This document shows, piece after piece, positions 37,343 to 45,770 of a DNA stretch of 64,000 bases; positions within the stretch are counted from its first letter, which is position 1, and the number at the start of each line of letters is the position of its first letter. Below the pieces are notes generated by a model that was not told the DNA's origin, ran no database searches, and saw nothing but the letters and a program-made list of their open reading frames with translations. The stretch is taken from positions 2,971,001 through 3,035,000 of the forward strand of contig NZ_CP036132.1 of NCBI RefSeq assembly GCF_018742245.1, written 5' to 3'. This stretch comes from Bacillus mycoides. GTDB lineage: Bacteria > Bacillota > Bacilli > Bacillales > Bacillaceae_G. The position numbers were made by a program, and so were the translations under genes.

Positions 37343-37816
37343 TCATTTATTTTTATTAACTCCCTGTAATTGACTAAGAACCTCATTGGCAGTGCTCTCA
37401 AATCTTTTAGGGTCATCAGCAATAATTTCATTAAGTAAATCAATTACCGTTAGTTGTATATCATGATTCATTCCTACAAGCACTTTAGCATACTCACTTC
37501 TACATAAATCACTATTTAAAATTCTTATGTTTAGTAGAATTGCCCACTCTTTTGCACTCTCAACCATTTTTGGTAAAGCTTTAGGCATCTCTGTTAGATA
37601 TTTTTCCATTTCAAAACTTTCAATAAAATGAACTAAACCAAACATAACTTCTTCCGCTTGTGTTTCATCCTCAAATACTATACACAACTCTTTAATAAGC
37701 TTCTCATCAGTACAATCTGCTAAGTTTTCTAATATATTATCAAACTCTTCACATTCCGATTGATTTTTTAAAAATCTACAACTATATAATCTCTTAACCT
37801 CAGATTGAGAGTCCAT
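37343..37816 (-). CDS. Immunity protein, Imm30 family (copy 2)
   Basis: 157 residues. Colinear with 32759-33220: VKRLYSCRFLKNQSECEEFD, LCIVFEDETQAEEVMFGLVH, AKEWAILLNIRILNS and LTVIDLLNEIIADDPKRFES. All-helical and acidic, as expected for Imm30. AAAGGAG lies upstream of the ATG. Confidence 0.75.
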   Translation of the reverse strand: MDSQSEVKRLYSCRFLKNQSECEEFDNILENLADCTDEKLIKELCIVFEDETQAEEVMFGLVHFIESFEMEKYLTEMPKALPKMVESAKEWAILLNIRILNSDLCRSEYAKVLVGMNHDIQLTVIDLLNEIIADDPKRFESTANEVLSQLQGVNKNK

Positions 37817-37975
37817 ATAAATTTCTCCTTTTAAATGAATTGGGTAATTAAATTAATATGATCATTAGTTTTCAACTTTTCTAATCCGCCTAATCCAAGA
37901 AAAGGCACAAACCCGAAACATTCATTATATGTGGTGTTCCATACTTTTCTATTAAATCAATATATGGCTTCCACC

Positions 37976-38473
37976 TTAAGTATAAATTTTTAAATATTCA
38001 GCAATTTCCGTTTGTCCTCTTTCAATAGCAAATTCATAAGCTCCCATATCTTTCATAGTCTTCTCTGTATACTTGATATTTATATCCAGACCATTTTTAA
38101 TGAGAAACTTTACAATATCAAGGTGTCCGCCATAAATAGCTGCAAATAGTGGATTTCTATTTGGGGCACTAACATCTAATATTGCACCATTATCAAATAA
38201 GTACTCTACAATACCAATTTCACCTTTACTAGCTGCATGTGCAATAGGCGCTGACTTTGGTACACCTTCATTAAGGTTAATATCCAGACCAGATTCAACA
38301 AGAAATTTTATCATATCCAGTTCACCAGCTCTAGCCGAAACATGTAGCCACGTTCCATAAGGCGTTACAAAATCAAGCAAACTTTTATCAGTAATAATTA
38401 TCTCTTTCGCTTGTTCTATATCACCATTTTTAATGAAATCATAGATTTTTATCGCTTTTTCCTCACTTTCCAT
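37976..38473 (-). CDS. Ankyrin-repeat immunity-type protein (copy 3)
   Basis: 165 residues, four ankyrin repeats: TPYGTWLHVSARAGELDMIK, APIAHAASKGEIGIVEYLF, RNPLFAAIYGGHLDIVKFL and TMKDMGAYEFAIERGQTEI. It is especially close to copy 1. The initiation region has GGGGGGA. It lies 160 bases upstream of the Imm30 copy 2 gene. Confidence 0.85.
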   Translation of the reverse strand: MESEEKAIKIYDFIKNGDIEQAKEIIITDKSLLDFVTPYGTWLHVSARAGELDMIKFLVESGLDINLNEGVPKSAPIAHAASKGEIGIVEYLFDNGAILDVSAPNRNPLFAAIYGGHLDIVKFLIKNGLDINIKYTEKTMKDMGAYEFAIERGQTEIAEYLKIYT

Positions 38474-38543
38474 AGAGTCCCCCCTGCATTATTTTTATCT
38501 AGTTTAAAAAGTTAGCTTTCCTCTTCATACTTTTCCTCTATCA

Positions 38544-38819
38544 CTATCTGTTAGTTAATTCTTTAATTATCGTTTCAGCCTTATGTAATTCTTCTAATAG
38601 CGCATGTGGATAGTCATTGTAACTGTCCATATACGCACGCACACCACCCACAATGGTTATTCCCTTAATATCCTCGTTATTCTCTAATATTTTTAATGCC
38701 TTCTTATATCTTTTATATATTAATTGTAAAATGCCACTATTAATATCTTTAACATAGTCTTTCTCCAACTTATGTATCACGACTTTTACTTGTTGAAGTA
38801 ACTGCCTTTTCTTGTTCAC
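38544..38819 (-). CDS. Small helical protein of unknown function
   Basis: 91 residues, basic N-terminus and long helices (LLQQVKVVIHKLEKDYVKDI, ILQLIYKRYKKALKILENNE), with a conserved-looking core ITIVGGVRAYMDSYNDYPHA. The context suggests another immunity protein. AGGAGGACAT-type spacing before the ATG supports a real gene. Confidence 0.6.
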   Translation of the reverse strand: MNKKRQLLQQVKVVIHKLEKDYVKDINSGILQLIYKRYKKALKILENNEDIKGITIVGGVRAYMDSYNDYPHALLEELHKAETIIKELTNR

Positions 38820-38997
38820 TATGTCCTCCTATTTACTCGTTACGAATTATAATTGTCCATTTTAATATCCTTGCATGCTCCCCAATCTAATTTATCTCTT
38901 TTATAACATAATATTTTCCACTTCTTTTTTCTGTTTTTTCTATAGTCTTACCTCTTTGTATCTGGTCAACTGAGTATTTCTATCCTGCTCTATTTAA

Positions 38998-39486
38998 CTA
39001 AATTGGATTATCTGGATACTCATCTAAATATCTGCTAATTAAATCTTTACTTTCACTATCATCTGGTTCTGTTCCTAAGTATTTATACTCCCAAATAACT
39101 AACTGGTCACCAAAACTATAATCAGTATCGAACCAATTGGTATAATCATAATGCACCTTCAGCTTTCCATTGCTATCAAGAGATAGTGTAAAAGAGTACC
39201 ACAGTTCTTGTTGATTATCATTAAAAACCTTCCTTAGTTTATTACTTAACTCAAATAAAGTTCTACCCTTCAGTTTATAGTACTCTTTATCAATGTCGTA
39301 TTCATAAGCAATTTCTAAACTATACTTATAGTTCTGTTCATCCTGGGGTGTGTTATAGAAAAAGTAAGTTCCTCCACCTGTCTCAGATATTTGAGCATAA
39401 AAATAGAATTTTCCCCATTCTTCCGGAATCATTTCATTAACTGTCTCGGCTATTTCTCTATACAACTTATTCATTCCTTTTTCCAT
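38998..39486 (-). CDS. YezG-family immunity protein (copy 2)
   Basis: 162 residues, clearly paralogous to 31250-31738: LYREIAETVNEMIPEEWGKF, FYAQISETGGGTYFFYN and LWYSFTLSLDSNGKLKVHYD are shared. Predicted antidote to a YeeF-type nuclease tip. Two copies of different age suggest past exchange of toxin tips. Confidence 0.85.
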   Translation of the reverse strand: MEKGMNKLYREIAETVNEMIPEEWGKFYFYAQISETGGGTYFFYNTPQDEQNYKYSLEIAYEYDIDKEYYKLKGRTLFELSNKLRKVFNDNQQELWYSFTLSLDSNGKLKVHYDYTNWFDTDYSFGDQLVIWEYKYLGTEPDDSESKDLISRYLDEYPDNPI

Positions 39487-39537
39487 ATTAATTAACCTCC
39501 TGTTCGATATTTTGTTCTGAAATTACTGTAACCCCTT

Positions 39538-39993
39538 TTAAAGCTTATTATTTTTCACTTCTTCAAACCACTCATCAGCAATATGATCGGCCGTTTTAAT
39601 CTCGTCATGAGTATATATTAAATCATACTTGTATTCAGCTTTAAACCTTCCACTCTCAGTATCATAAATTAACTTCATCTCTGTTGGCATATCTCTTTCA
39701 TATTCTTTACATAATTCTTCGATTTTTTCGATATCTTCACATAGTATTCGAAGTACCATAAACATTCTTTTTGGAGACACATCATATTTTCCGTCTCCAT
39801 CTTCCAATGCATCATTCACTTTATGACACTCTACATACTTATTATTAATCAAATAAAAGAAGCTGCTTGAAATAACGTCTTCTTCACATGAAGCATACAC
39901 ATATACTTTATCGGCCCTGTCTTCAACATATTCCATACATATAGATATCATATCCGATTGCAATTCACTAAACTTTTCCTCAAATTCTTTCAT
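39538..39993 (-). CDS. DUF600/YezG-like immunity protein (divergent)
   Basis: 151 residues, acidic. VYVYASCEEDVISSSFFYLI, the middle PKRMFMVLRILCEDIEKIEE and the C-terminal PTEMKLIYDTESG ... HIADEWFEEV follow the YezG/DUF600 fold pattern, but far from copies 1 and 2. AAGGAG upstream of the ATG. It lies 52 bases from the YezG copy 2 gene. Confidence 0.65.
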   Translation of the reverse strand: MKEFEEKFSELQSDMISICMEYVEDRADKVYVYASCEEDVISSSFFYLINNKYVECHKVNDALEDGDGKYDVSPKRMFMVLRILCEDIEKIEELCKEYERDMPTEMKLIYDTESGRFKAEYKYDLIYTHDEIKTADHIADEWFEEVKNNKL

Positions 39994-40021
39994 ACTACTT
40001 TTTCACTCCTTAGATTAAAAG

Positions 40022-40489
40022 TTAAATGGCAACGTCTTGATACCCCACTTCAGTTACTTTTTCATTTAATAGACGTAGTCCAAGTCCATTCTCTGTATCC
40101 CATGTACAATCGAAAGTTATCCCAATATCTCGCTCTTCATTAATATCTCCATATGGGACTACAATTCCAACTAAAGTGATCCTATTAAGTAACTGATCAA
40201 TTGTTTCAATATGCGGATAATTTTCATTAAATCCAATATCATATCCTAATTGTTGACGCTCTTGCTTGTAATAGTCTAAAATCGCTTGTAAAAAAACTTG
40301 CTGCAGTTGTTCCCAATTTTGCAATAATGAATTATAAGCAGTATATTGTTCTTCATCAAACTTACCGTCTTTTTCACCTTTAACTATCAATGCTATTTCA
40401 ACTTCTTTTCCACAAAATTCAACGGTAATGTCCTTAACCCATCCATATGTATATTCAATCTCACCAAAAACCACATCATTTATGATCAT
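40022..40489 (-). CDS. DUF6985-like protein, probable immunity function
   Basis: 155 residues. VVFGEIEYTYGWVKDITVEF, IALIVKGEKDG, and a C-terminal FDCTWDTENGLGLRLLNEKV with EVGYQDVAI, as in DUF6985 proteins that accompany toxin loci. GGGAGAG before the ATG. It is 28 bases from the DUF600-like gene and likely in the same operon. Confidence 0.65.
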   Translation of the reverse strand: MIINDVVFGEIEYTYGWVKDITVEFCGKEVEIALIVKGEKDGKFDEEQYTAYNSLLQNWEQLQQVFLQAILDYYKQERQQLGYDIGFNENYPHIETIDQLLNRITLVGIVVPYGDINEERDIGITFDCTWDTENGLGLRLLNEKVTEVGYQDVAI

Positions 40490-40561
40490 GTTTAACTCTC
40501 CCTGTTTACTCTCTTGGATTAATATCGATTTCTCTAATCGTATGAAAGTTACCCTCTAATA

Positions 40562-41215
40562 TTAACTGTTTTTTCCAGTTATTTCTATACTCAGTATCGT
40601 AGTACTAATTGCTAGTTTTTCAATTAGTTTTTTCGCCTTACCGTATGGAAATCTCTCTACTAATATATAAGGAAGATTTTTTGAACCCTTTAGCAAATCT
40701 ACTGCAGGAATCTCAAGCCCTAATACATTCTTTATTCTTATTAAATCTTTCAAACCTTCACTAGGAGTTTTCACTAACACTATATTACAAATATCAGATG
40801 ACTTATTTATTGTTTTCTGTTCTATTTCACTTACACAACCACTATTCACCCATTTTTTAAAATCAGCGGTAATTACAGTAGCATGGCTTGGATTCATATC
40901 CCCAGAACCAATTACTAACACCCCTTTTTCCTCTGCATGCTGAGCCATTAAAAATACATTACCGCCACCGTCATCACCAATTGAGACATACCCCATCGCA
41001 TACTCATTTACTTCCCAAACCTCGTTCCTTTCTGCAATATGCTCCGTACCATAAATAAGTAACCCACCACCGATTGAAAAGCCATTTGCACATCTCAATA
41101 AACCCTTATATACATTTGGTAATGTAACATTCATGCGATTTTCTACTGCTTGAATTTCAATATCACTCGCTGCTGAATTTTCTATCAAATCTGGAATATT
41201 AAATAGATTAATCAT
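40562..41215 (-). CDS. SUKH immunity protein fused to an L7/L12-C-terminal-like domain
   Basis: 217 residues. N-terminal SUKH (about 15-130: EIQAVENRMNVTLPNVYKGL, LRCANGFSIGGGLLIYG, YVSIGDDGGGNVFLM). The C-terminal part (about 145-215: NIVLVKTPSEGLKDLIRIKN, VLGLEIPAVDLLKGSKNLPY, KAKKLIEKLAISTTILSIEI) reads like the ribosomal L7/L12 C-terminal fold, where (K)I-K-x-(I/V)-L-G-L and AxxL are hallmarks. The fusion is unusual. AGGAGGG upstream of the ATG. Confidence 0.7.
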   Translation of the reverse strand: MINLFNIPDLIENSAASDIEIQAVENRMNVTLPNVYKGLLRCANGFSIGGGLLIYGTEHIAERNEVWEVNEYAMGYVSIGDDGGGNVFLMAQHAEEKGVLVIGSGDMNPSHATVITADFKKWVNSGCVSEIEQKTINKSSDICNIVLVKTPSEGLKDLIRIKNVLGLEIPAVDLLKGSKNLPYILVERFPYGKAKKLIEKLAISTTILSIEITGKNS

Positions 41216-41328
41216 TTAATAATCCCTCCTAAACTATCAATATATTTAAACATATCGCCTGTCATCTCTCTATAATCGTTTCGCAATAGAGTTCATTAAA
41301 TTCATAAAGTATGTCGGTATGTAAGTCT

Positions 41329-41823
41329 TCATTTTTCATTTGGTAAGTAGACAATCATTTTCCCTTTCATGTACTCACCGTTCCATCCACAAGGCCATCC
41401 TCCCATTTTATACACCTTAAATACCTTTTCATAAAAATTATCCACTTTTCCATTTACTAAACGATTTAGTGCACACATATGTAAATCTCCAATTATTTCT
41501 TCAAAAATATCAATATATTGTAATACAAAATCACCTGGATAGTTCTCGGATGATTGAATAATCTCCCTTATAGGACGCTCCATAGAGTTTAAATCATGCT
41601 CATATAATTGTCCTATTATTTCCCCACCTTCTGAGGATTTAATATCTTCCCAAACGTTTTCAACCTCATCCAAATCTTGAGACCATGCCAATTCTTGTGC
41701 TCTTTCATACTCATTAACCATAACAACATCACGATTTAGAAGGTTTTCATTATGAAAAAGTTGTAAATTTGTAATAAAATTAATAACCTCTTCGACTAAT
41801 TGAGTGTTTTTTCCGTACTTCAT
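41329..41823 (-). CDS. Putative immunity protein of the AHH toxin module
   Basis: 164 residues, acidic and largely helical, ending GGWPCGWNGEYMKGKMIVYL. No family recognised. Its ATG overlaps the stop of the AHH toxin tip (ATGA, 4 bases), the same arrangement as toxin and Imm22 at 45771. It is therefore the best candidate for the cognate antidote of that nuclease. Confidence 0.65.
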   Translation of the reverse strand: MKYGKNTQLVEEVINFITNLQLFHNENLLNRDVVMVNEYERAQELAWSQDLDEVENVWEDIKSSEGGEIIGQLYEHDLNSMERPIREIIQSSENYPGDFVLQYIDIFEEIIGDLHMCALNRLVNGKVDNFYEKVFKVYKMGGWPCGWNGEYMKGKMIVYLPNEK

Positions 41824-42358
41824 TTATTTATCCACCTTTCCCAAAGTTCTTCAGTAGCACCGCCACCTCTTTGCCAAATCTTTATTTCTTCATTTAATTT
41901 TGTCTTGTAAAACTTCTCAATACCAATTTCTAATACCTTTGATTTGTATAATGGCAAGCCACTTTCTGTACCTTTTTTTAGTTTTTGTTGCAATTCAAAT
42001 ACTTGTTGTTCCAACTCCTTAATACTTTGATTGATATTTAATTTATCTAACTGATCTTTAACCACATTATTATATACACTATGAAATCCTCTATGCCTAG
42101 ACAAAGCACTTGGATCTTTTGCTGGTATCGGTAAAAATATCCCGTTATCAGCATGATCCATATCCATTCCAATTTTCTTTAATACCGGATGATTTCTTAA
42201 GTTTTTAGGTATTATATGTTGTGCCTGATATCCTTTCCGTGATGCAGAACGTGGAAGCCCCATGGATTCCAATAAATTTTGCCCTAATTTTGTAGAACTA
42301 CCTCCTGTAACCTTTCCAGGGGTACCTGGAATAAGTCTAGTAGCTTCACCCGTACCCT
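41820..42358 (-). pseudogene. Headless AHH-nuclease toxin tip (orphan C-terminal module)
   Basis: The open frame begins directly after a stop at the left breakpoint (TAG, about 42359-42357) with GTGEATRLIPGTPGKV. It continues into an AHH nuclease: AQHIIPKNL, MDMDHADNGIFLP and SRHRGFHSVYN carry the metal and catalytic histidines. The 14-bp AGGGTACGGGTGAA at the break is identical to the toxin junction at 46284-46297, where the intact protein reads KGTGE. So this is a toxin C-terminal cassette without its secretion and pre-toxin part. A TTG at 42272 could start a 150-residue cytoplasmic form. The head was lost at the boundary with an IS110 element. Confidence 0.8.
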
Positions 42359-43790
42359 ATGTTGTAATCTTAAACCCTCACAATAAAAAAACAAACCATG
42401 TAAAACCTTATTAAACTACTTCTTTTTCTTCTACTACCGGCAATTCATAAGCTGTTTTATATTTCATCATACCATATACAATATTTACAAGCCTTCTCAT
42501 AATACATACCAATGCTTGTCCTTTTGTTTTTCCTTCTTTTAATTTCTTTTGGTAGTACGCATGAAACACTGGATTCCGTGGCTTCTTACTTCCTTTTGCT
42601 ACTTGCACTTGCTGTACTGCTAAATTATAAAATAAAGCGTGTAGCGCCCTGTTTCCTTGTTTGCTTTTATGTGTCTTACCTTTCCCACCAGAACCAAAGT
42701 AAACAGGCGCAATCCCCGCATGTTGGCATTTGGAAATCGCCTTACATCCCCAATTTCTGCAATTAATGCTGATGCCGTCACAAGTTCTATTCCCGGCATC
42801 GTCTCTAATTGATAATCTAGTAGATTTACTAACTGTTTTAATTCTCTTTCGATGTATTTCATTTCTGTCTTTTTAAACTCAATGTCCCGTACAATACTTC
42901 TTACTAAAAAGTCTCGTGTTTCTTGATATTCCTTCATTGTATGTCCATCTTCTTTTACAAGTTTTAATATGTCGCTTGCTTTCTTTACTGAACATGTATT
43001 GTTGCTAACATCTAATAAAAAAGCTGTTAATTGCTTTATATTCGCCCCCTCTAAACAAGAGGGTGACGGATATTGCTGCCAAAATGCTAATGCTGTTTTT
43101 CCATCTAACTCTGAGAAAAACTTTTTATAACTTGGATAATGGTGGTTTAATTGAATATGTAATTGGTTCTTTAACGCACTTTGTGCTTTTACTAATGCAT
43201 TCCTTCTTGAAACTAGTTGTTGTATCGACCAAAATAAATCGTTTGGCTTTGCATCTGGTAATTGATTTAACTTATTTATTAGTATACGGGCTACGCATTC
43301 CGCATCCCAACTATCACTTTTTTGTGTCGTCACATGGCTTTTTCGCTCTAAAAATGATAAAGCTGGATTTACTTCTTTCACTACTTGTTCATGATCTACT
43401 AAATATTTCGCTAACGCTCTTCCATAACCACCAACATCCTCTAAACCAAATACAACTGATACCCCAGCACTCACATATGTCTCTACTTCTAATAAAAACT
43501 TCGAAAATGCAGATGGTTTATTCTCAAATTGTATTTCTCCTAGTTTCTCTTGCCAACAATTAATAATAACAGCCGTATGATGCTCCTTATGTAAATCTAC
43601 TCCTACATACAAATAGTTCTGCCTATTATGCATAACTCATCCCTCTATTCAATAATTTAGTCATATATAAAAATGTCGGCAACCTTAGTTCGAGCGTTCA
43701 TCTTCCGATGCGCATAGGTACGCAAGCCTATCCATTTTCGTAACTTCATAAGTACATATAGTAAAATGAGCGATTTTTTTAAGTACGACT
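42359..43790 (-). mobile_element. IS110-family insertion sequence, approximate limits
   Basis: The limits are set by the toxin-tip breakpoint on the left (42358) and the recombinase gene on the right (43792). The transposase reads leftward. No terminal inverted repeats are evident, as usual for IS110. About 155 non-coding bases (43634-43790) lie before the transposase start, the place where IS110 elements encode the bridge RNA. This stretch contains small palindromic motifs. Confidence 0.65.
42411..43633 (-). pseudogene. IS110-family transposase, inactivated by a small deletion/frameshift
   Basis: The N-terminal DEDD domain is present (LYVGVDLHKEHHTAVII, GLEDVGGYGRALAKYL, SDSWDAECVA), then the coiled-coil middle part and the start of the Transposase_20 domain (METMPGIELVTASALIAEIG, DVRRFPNAN). 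The frame breaks at about 42730-42735. The following frame continues the family sequence (HAGIAPVYFGSGGKGKTHKS, then QQVQVAKGSKKPRNPVFHAY) to TAA near 42411. The KLARY-like residues usual at this place are missing, so about a dozen bases were lost. The serine-containing end domain is out of frame and the element is probably immobile by itself. Confidence 0.85.
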
Positions 43791-43791
43791 G

Positions 43792-44574
43792 TTATAAAAT
43801 TGCTGAATGTTTACCGTTTGTTTGTATTTGCCCGTATGTATATACCCCTCGATAAAAGTTCTCTCGGTCTAACATGCGTTTCACTTGTACTTTCGTAAAC
43901 AGCTTTCCTTTCTCTGTACGATAACCTTCCCTATTCAGTCGTTCTGCCAATTGAGTAAGTGACCAATGTTTAAAAAAGTGTCTTAATTCAAATAGTCTAC
44001 GTACAACTACCGCTTTCTCCGCATCTACTTCTAACACTTTTTGCCCTTTCTTTACTCTATAACCAAACATCACACCGCCCCCCGCATATCCACCTTGTTC
44101 CGCTTTCTTCTTTCTCCCTCTACTTAGTTTTAATGCAATTTCAAGACGTTGGTATTGGTCTAATAGTTCTAACATGCCATTTACTAAAAAGTCATTGGGG
44201 TCATGTGTATATATACTGTAATTCGGTTGTTCAATTGCTTTCACATCTACCTTGTATTTCTTTAGCTCTCGTTGTATTAATACTTTTGCCATATCAGAGC
44301 GCCATAACCGAGATGTATTTAATACAATAACTTTGCCCACTTGATGATATGCAATATCCGACAATAGCTCTTGTAGACCTTCACGTTCAACTGTTAATCC
44401 ATCTTCATCTACTTTCGCTCCGCTGATTCCTTTATCTTCGTATATGTGAAGCAGTTGTAGTTCATTTTCAATGCAGTACCGTTCAATTTCTTCTACTTGA
44501 TATGTTAAACTGTACCCTTCACGTACTTGCCCTTCTGTTGAAACTCGTACATAACCAACTACTTTCTCTTCCAT
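43792..44574 (-). CDS. Serine recombinase (resolvase/invertase N-terminal + recombinase domain)
   Basis: 260 residues. The catalytic domain is VVGYVRVSTEGQVREGYSL (nucleophile Ser in RVST) and VIVLNTSRLWRS, then a long helix (KLSRGRKKKAEQGG) and a Recombinase domain (GVMFGYRVKKGQKV ... LTQLAERLNREGYRTEKGK). It lacks the zinc ribbon of large serine integrases. Its size and ending (YTYGQIQTNGKHSAIL) match a compact recombinase group I recall from the B. cereus group. It lies between the broken IS110 and the active toxin operon and could have moved toxin cassettes. Confidence 0.8.
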   Translation of the reverse strand: MEEKVVGYVRVSTEGQVREGYSLTYQVEEIERYCIENELQLLHIYEDKGISGAKVDEDGLTVEREGLQELLSDIAYHQVGKVIVLNTSRLWRSDMAKVLIQRELKKYKVDVKAIEQPNYSIYTHDPNDFLVNGMLELLDQYQRLEIALKLSRGRKKKAEQGGYAGGGVMFGYRVKKGQKVLEVDAEKAVVVRRLFELRHFFKHWSLTQLAERLNREGYRTEKGKLFTKVQVKRMLDRENFYRGVYTYGQIQTNGKHSAIL

Positions 44575-44830
44575 ATTGAGTCCTCTCCCGTTACAGCAAT
44601 TAAAGTCCCTGTAACGTTTACCCGTTTTTTGCGGATAACGTGTGCATAACGTCCATCCGTTAAAACGTACTTTACGATGACTTCAAAAAGTAACACAACC
44701 CTTTATTTTTCCCTCTACTATCGTCGTATACTGTACATAGCCACTACAGTCTATAAAACAACAATAAAAATTTAACACTTAATGTACTTATAAAATTATA
44801 GTGCTCTTTTAAATTTCTACGCTAAAACGC

Positions 44831-44980
44831 AAAAAAGCACTCGTTGCCTTTAGTCGACAATCAAGTGCTTTAAGTTCATCTATTTTTAAGTAGTATAAAT
44901 TTGTACATTTTGTAGTAACAGTATGACACCTTTTATATGTCGTGACAACTACTACGTTAAAACTTACGAGCTTGTACGAG
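44831..44980. repeat. Dispersed repeat, copy A
   Basis: It starts AAAAAAGCACTCGTTGCCTT with hairpin arms AAGCACTCG / CAAGTGCTT and ends GAGCTTGTACGAG. The middle contains a TATGACACCTTTTATATGTC-like inverted segment. Copy B at 45198-45370 matches at both ends and in the middle. Confidence 0.65.
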
Positions 44981-45081
44981 TTCTTTAGTTTAATATACAT
45001 TCCATGTGATTATATTCATCGCCTAGTAAAATGTCATATCGCCTAAGCTCGTACTTCGTTTTCTATTCTCTCATTGCACGC

Positions 45082-45116
45082 AGTACTCCATGATGGTACA
45101 ACCATCGTGGAGTACT
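45082..45116. terminator. Strong hairpin, possible terminator
   Basis: AGTACTCCATGATGGT (45082-45097) pairs with ACCATCGTGGAGTACT (45101-45116), one wobble, 3-base loop. There is no clear T-run, so it may instead be a recombination or processing structure. Confidence 0.5.
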
Positions 45117-45197
45117 TACTTTCAAACACCATATATTTTTTCTATCCACATCAAAAACAAATTCGTTTTCATTCTCTTTTCTTGTCTACCTTAAAAT

Positions 45198-45370
45198 AAA
45201 AAGCACTTGTTGCCTTTAGTTGACAATCAAGTGCTTTAAGTTCACATGTTTTCTAAGTTTTCAAGTCACTAGTCGCTTTAAGTTTGTACGTACAATTTTG
45301 ATACTGAGAATATGAAATCTTTTGTATTTCATGACAAATAGTACGTTTAAACTAACGAACTTGTACGAGC
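45198..45370. repeat. Dispersed repeat, copy B, abutting the Imm22 stop
   Basis: It starts AAAAAGCACTTGTTGCCTTT with arms AAGCACTTG / CAAGTGCTT (perfect 9 bp) and ends GAACTTGTACGAG at the stop of the Imm22 gene. The arms would also act as a terminator-like hairpin. Confidence 0.65.
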
Positions 45371-45759
45371 TATTTGTATGGTACAGTACCAATAAATTTA
45401 ATTTCTATATTTTCGGATTCATCTCCACTTTTCGCTTCATTGTATTGAAAATCATAGAGTACAATAACAGAATTAATACTGTATGCTAATTTATCGCCAT
45501 TTATTAACTCTTTTATTTTTGGGATAATTAGTTCGCTATAAGAAAAATCATTTAAAATATCGTCTACATTATTTTTAGGATTTTCATAAAAACAAATTTC
45601 AATGTTATCTTCATCATAATAACCAAATTCAAAGTTTGTTCCAAACTTTGAGTCTATTGAATCTCCATCTTCCGTATATTCTATATCAACATACTCCTCA
45701 AGATTTTCAAACGATTTAGAAACTCCAAACCACACTGAAGCCATTCCACTATATTCCAT
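45370..45759 (-). CDS. Immunity protein, Imm22 family, cognate to the adjacent toxin
   Basis: 129 residues from ATG 45759, which has AGGAG seven bases upstream and aligns with the start of its paralogue at 30607. A further ATG at 45774 overlaps the toxin stop (ATGA) and could couple translation. MASVWFGVSKSFENLEEYVD, IEYTEDGDSI and NSVIVLYDFQYNEAK match Imm22. Being directly downstream of the toxin, it should protect the producer from it. Confidence 0.8.
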   Translation of the reverse strand: MEYSGMASVWFGVSKSFENLEEYVDIEYTEDGDSIDSKFGTNFEFGYYDEDNIEICFYENPKNNVDDILNDFSYSELIIPKIKELINGDKLAYSINSVIVLYDFQYNEAKSGDESENIEIKFIGTVPYK

Positions 45760-45770
45760 ATTATCACTCC

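Larger units (their letters stand above)
44575..45369. other. 795-base gene-free region between recombinase and toxin operon
   Basis: It contains two diverged copies of a roughly 150-170 bp repeat (44831-44980 and 45198-45370) in direct orientation, with a strong hairpin between them (45082-45116). Two small frames in it overlap the repeat, have no ribosome binding site and were not called. Confidence 0.6.

Noticed and set aside
44809..45000. Leftward 63-codon open frame
   Set aside because: Coincides with repeat copy A; no ribosome binding site and no plausible protein features.
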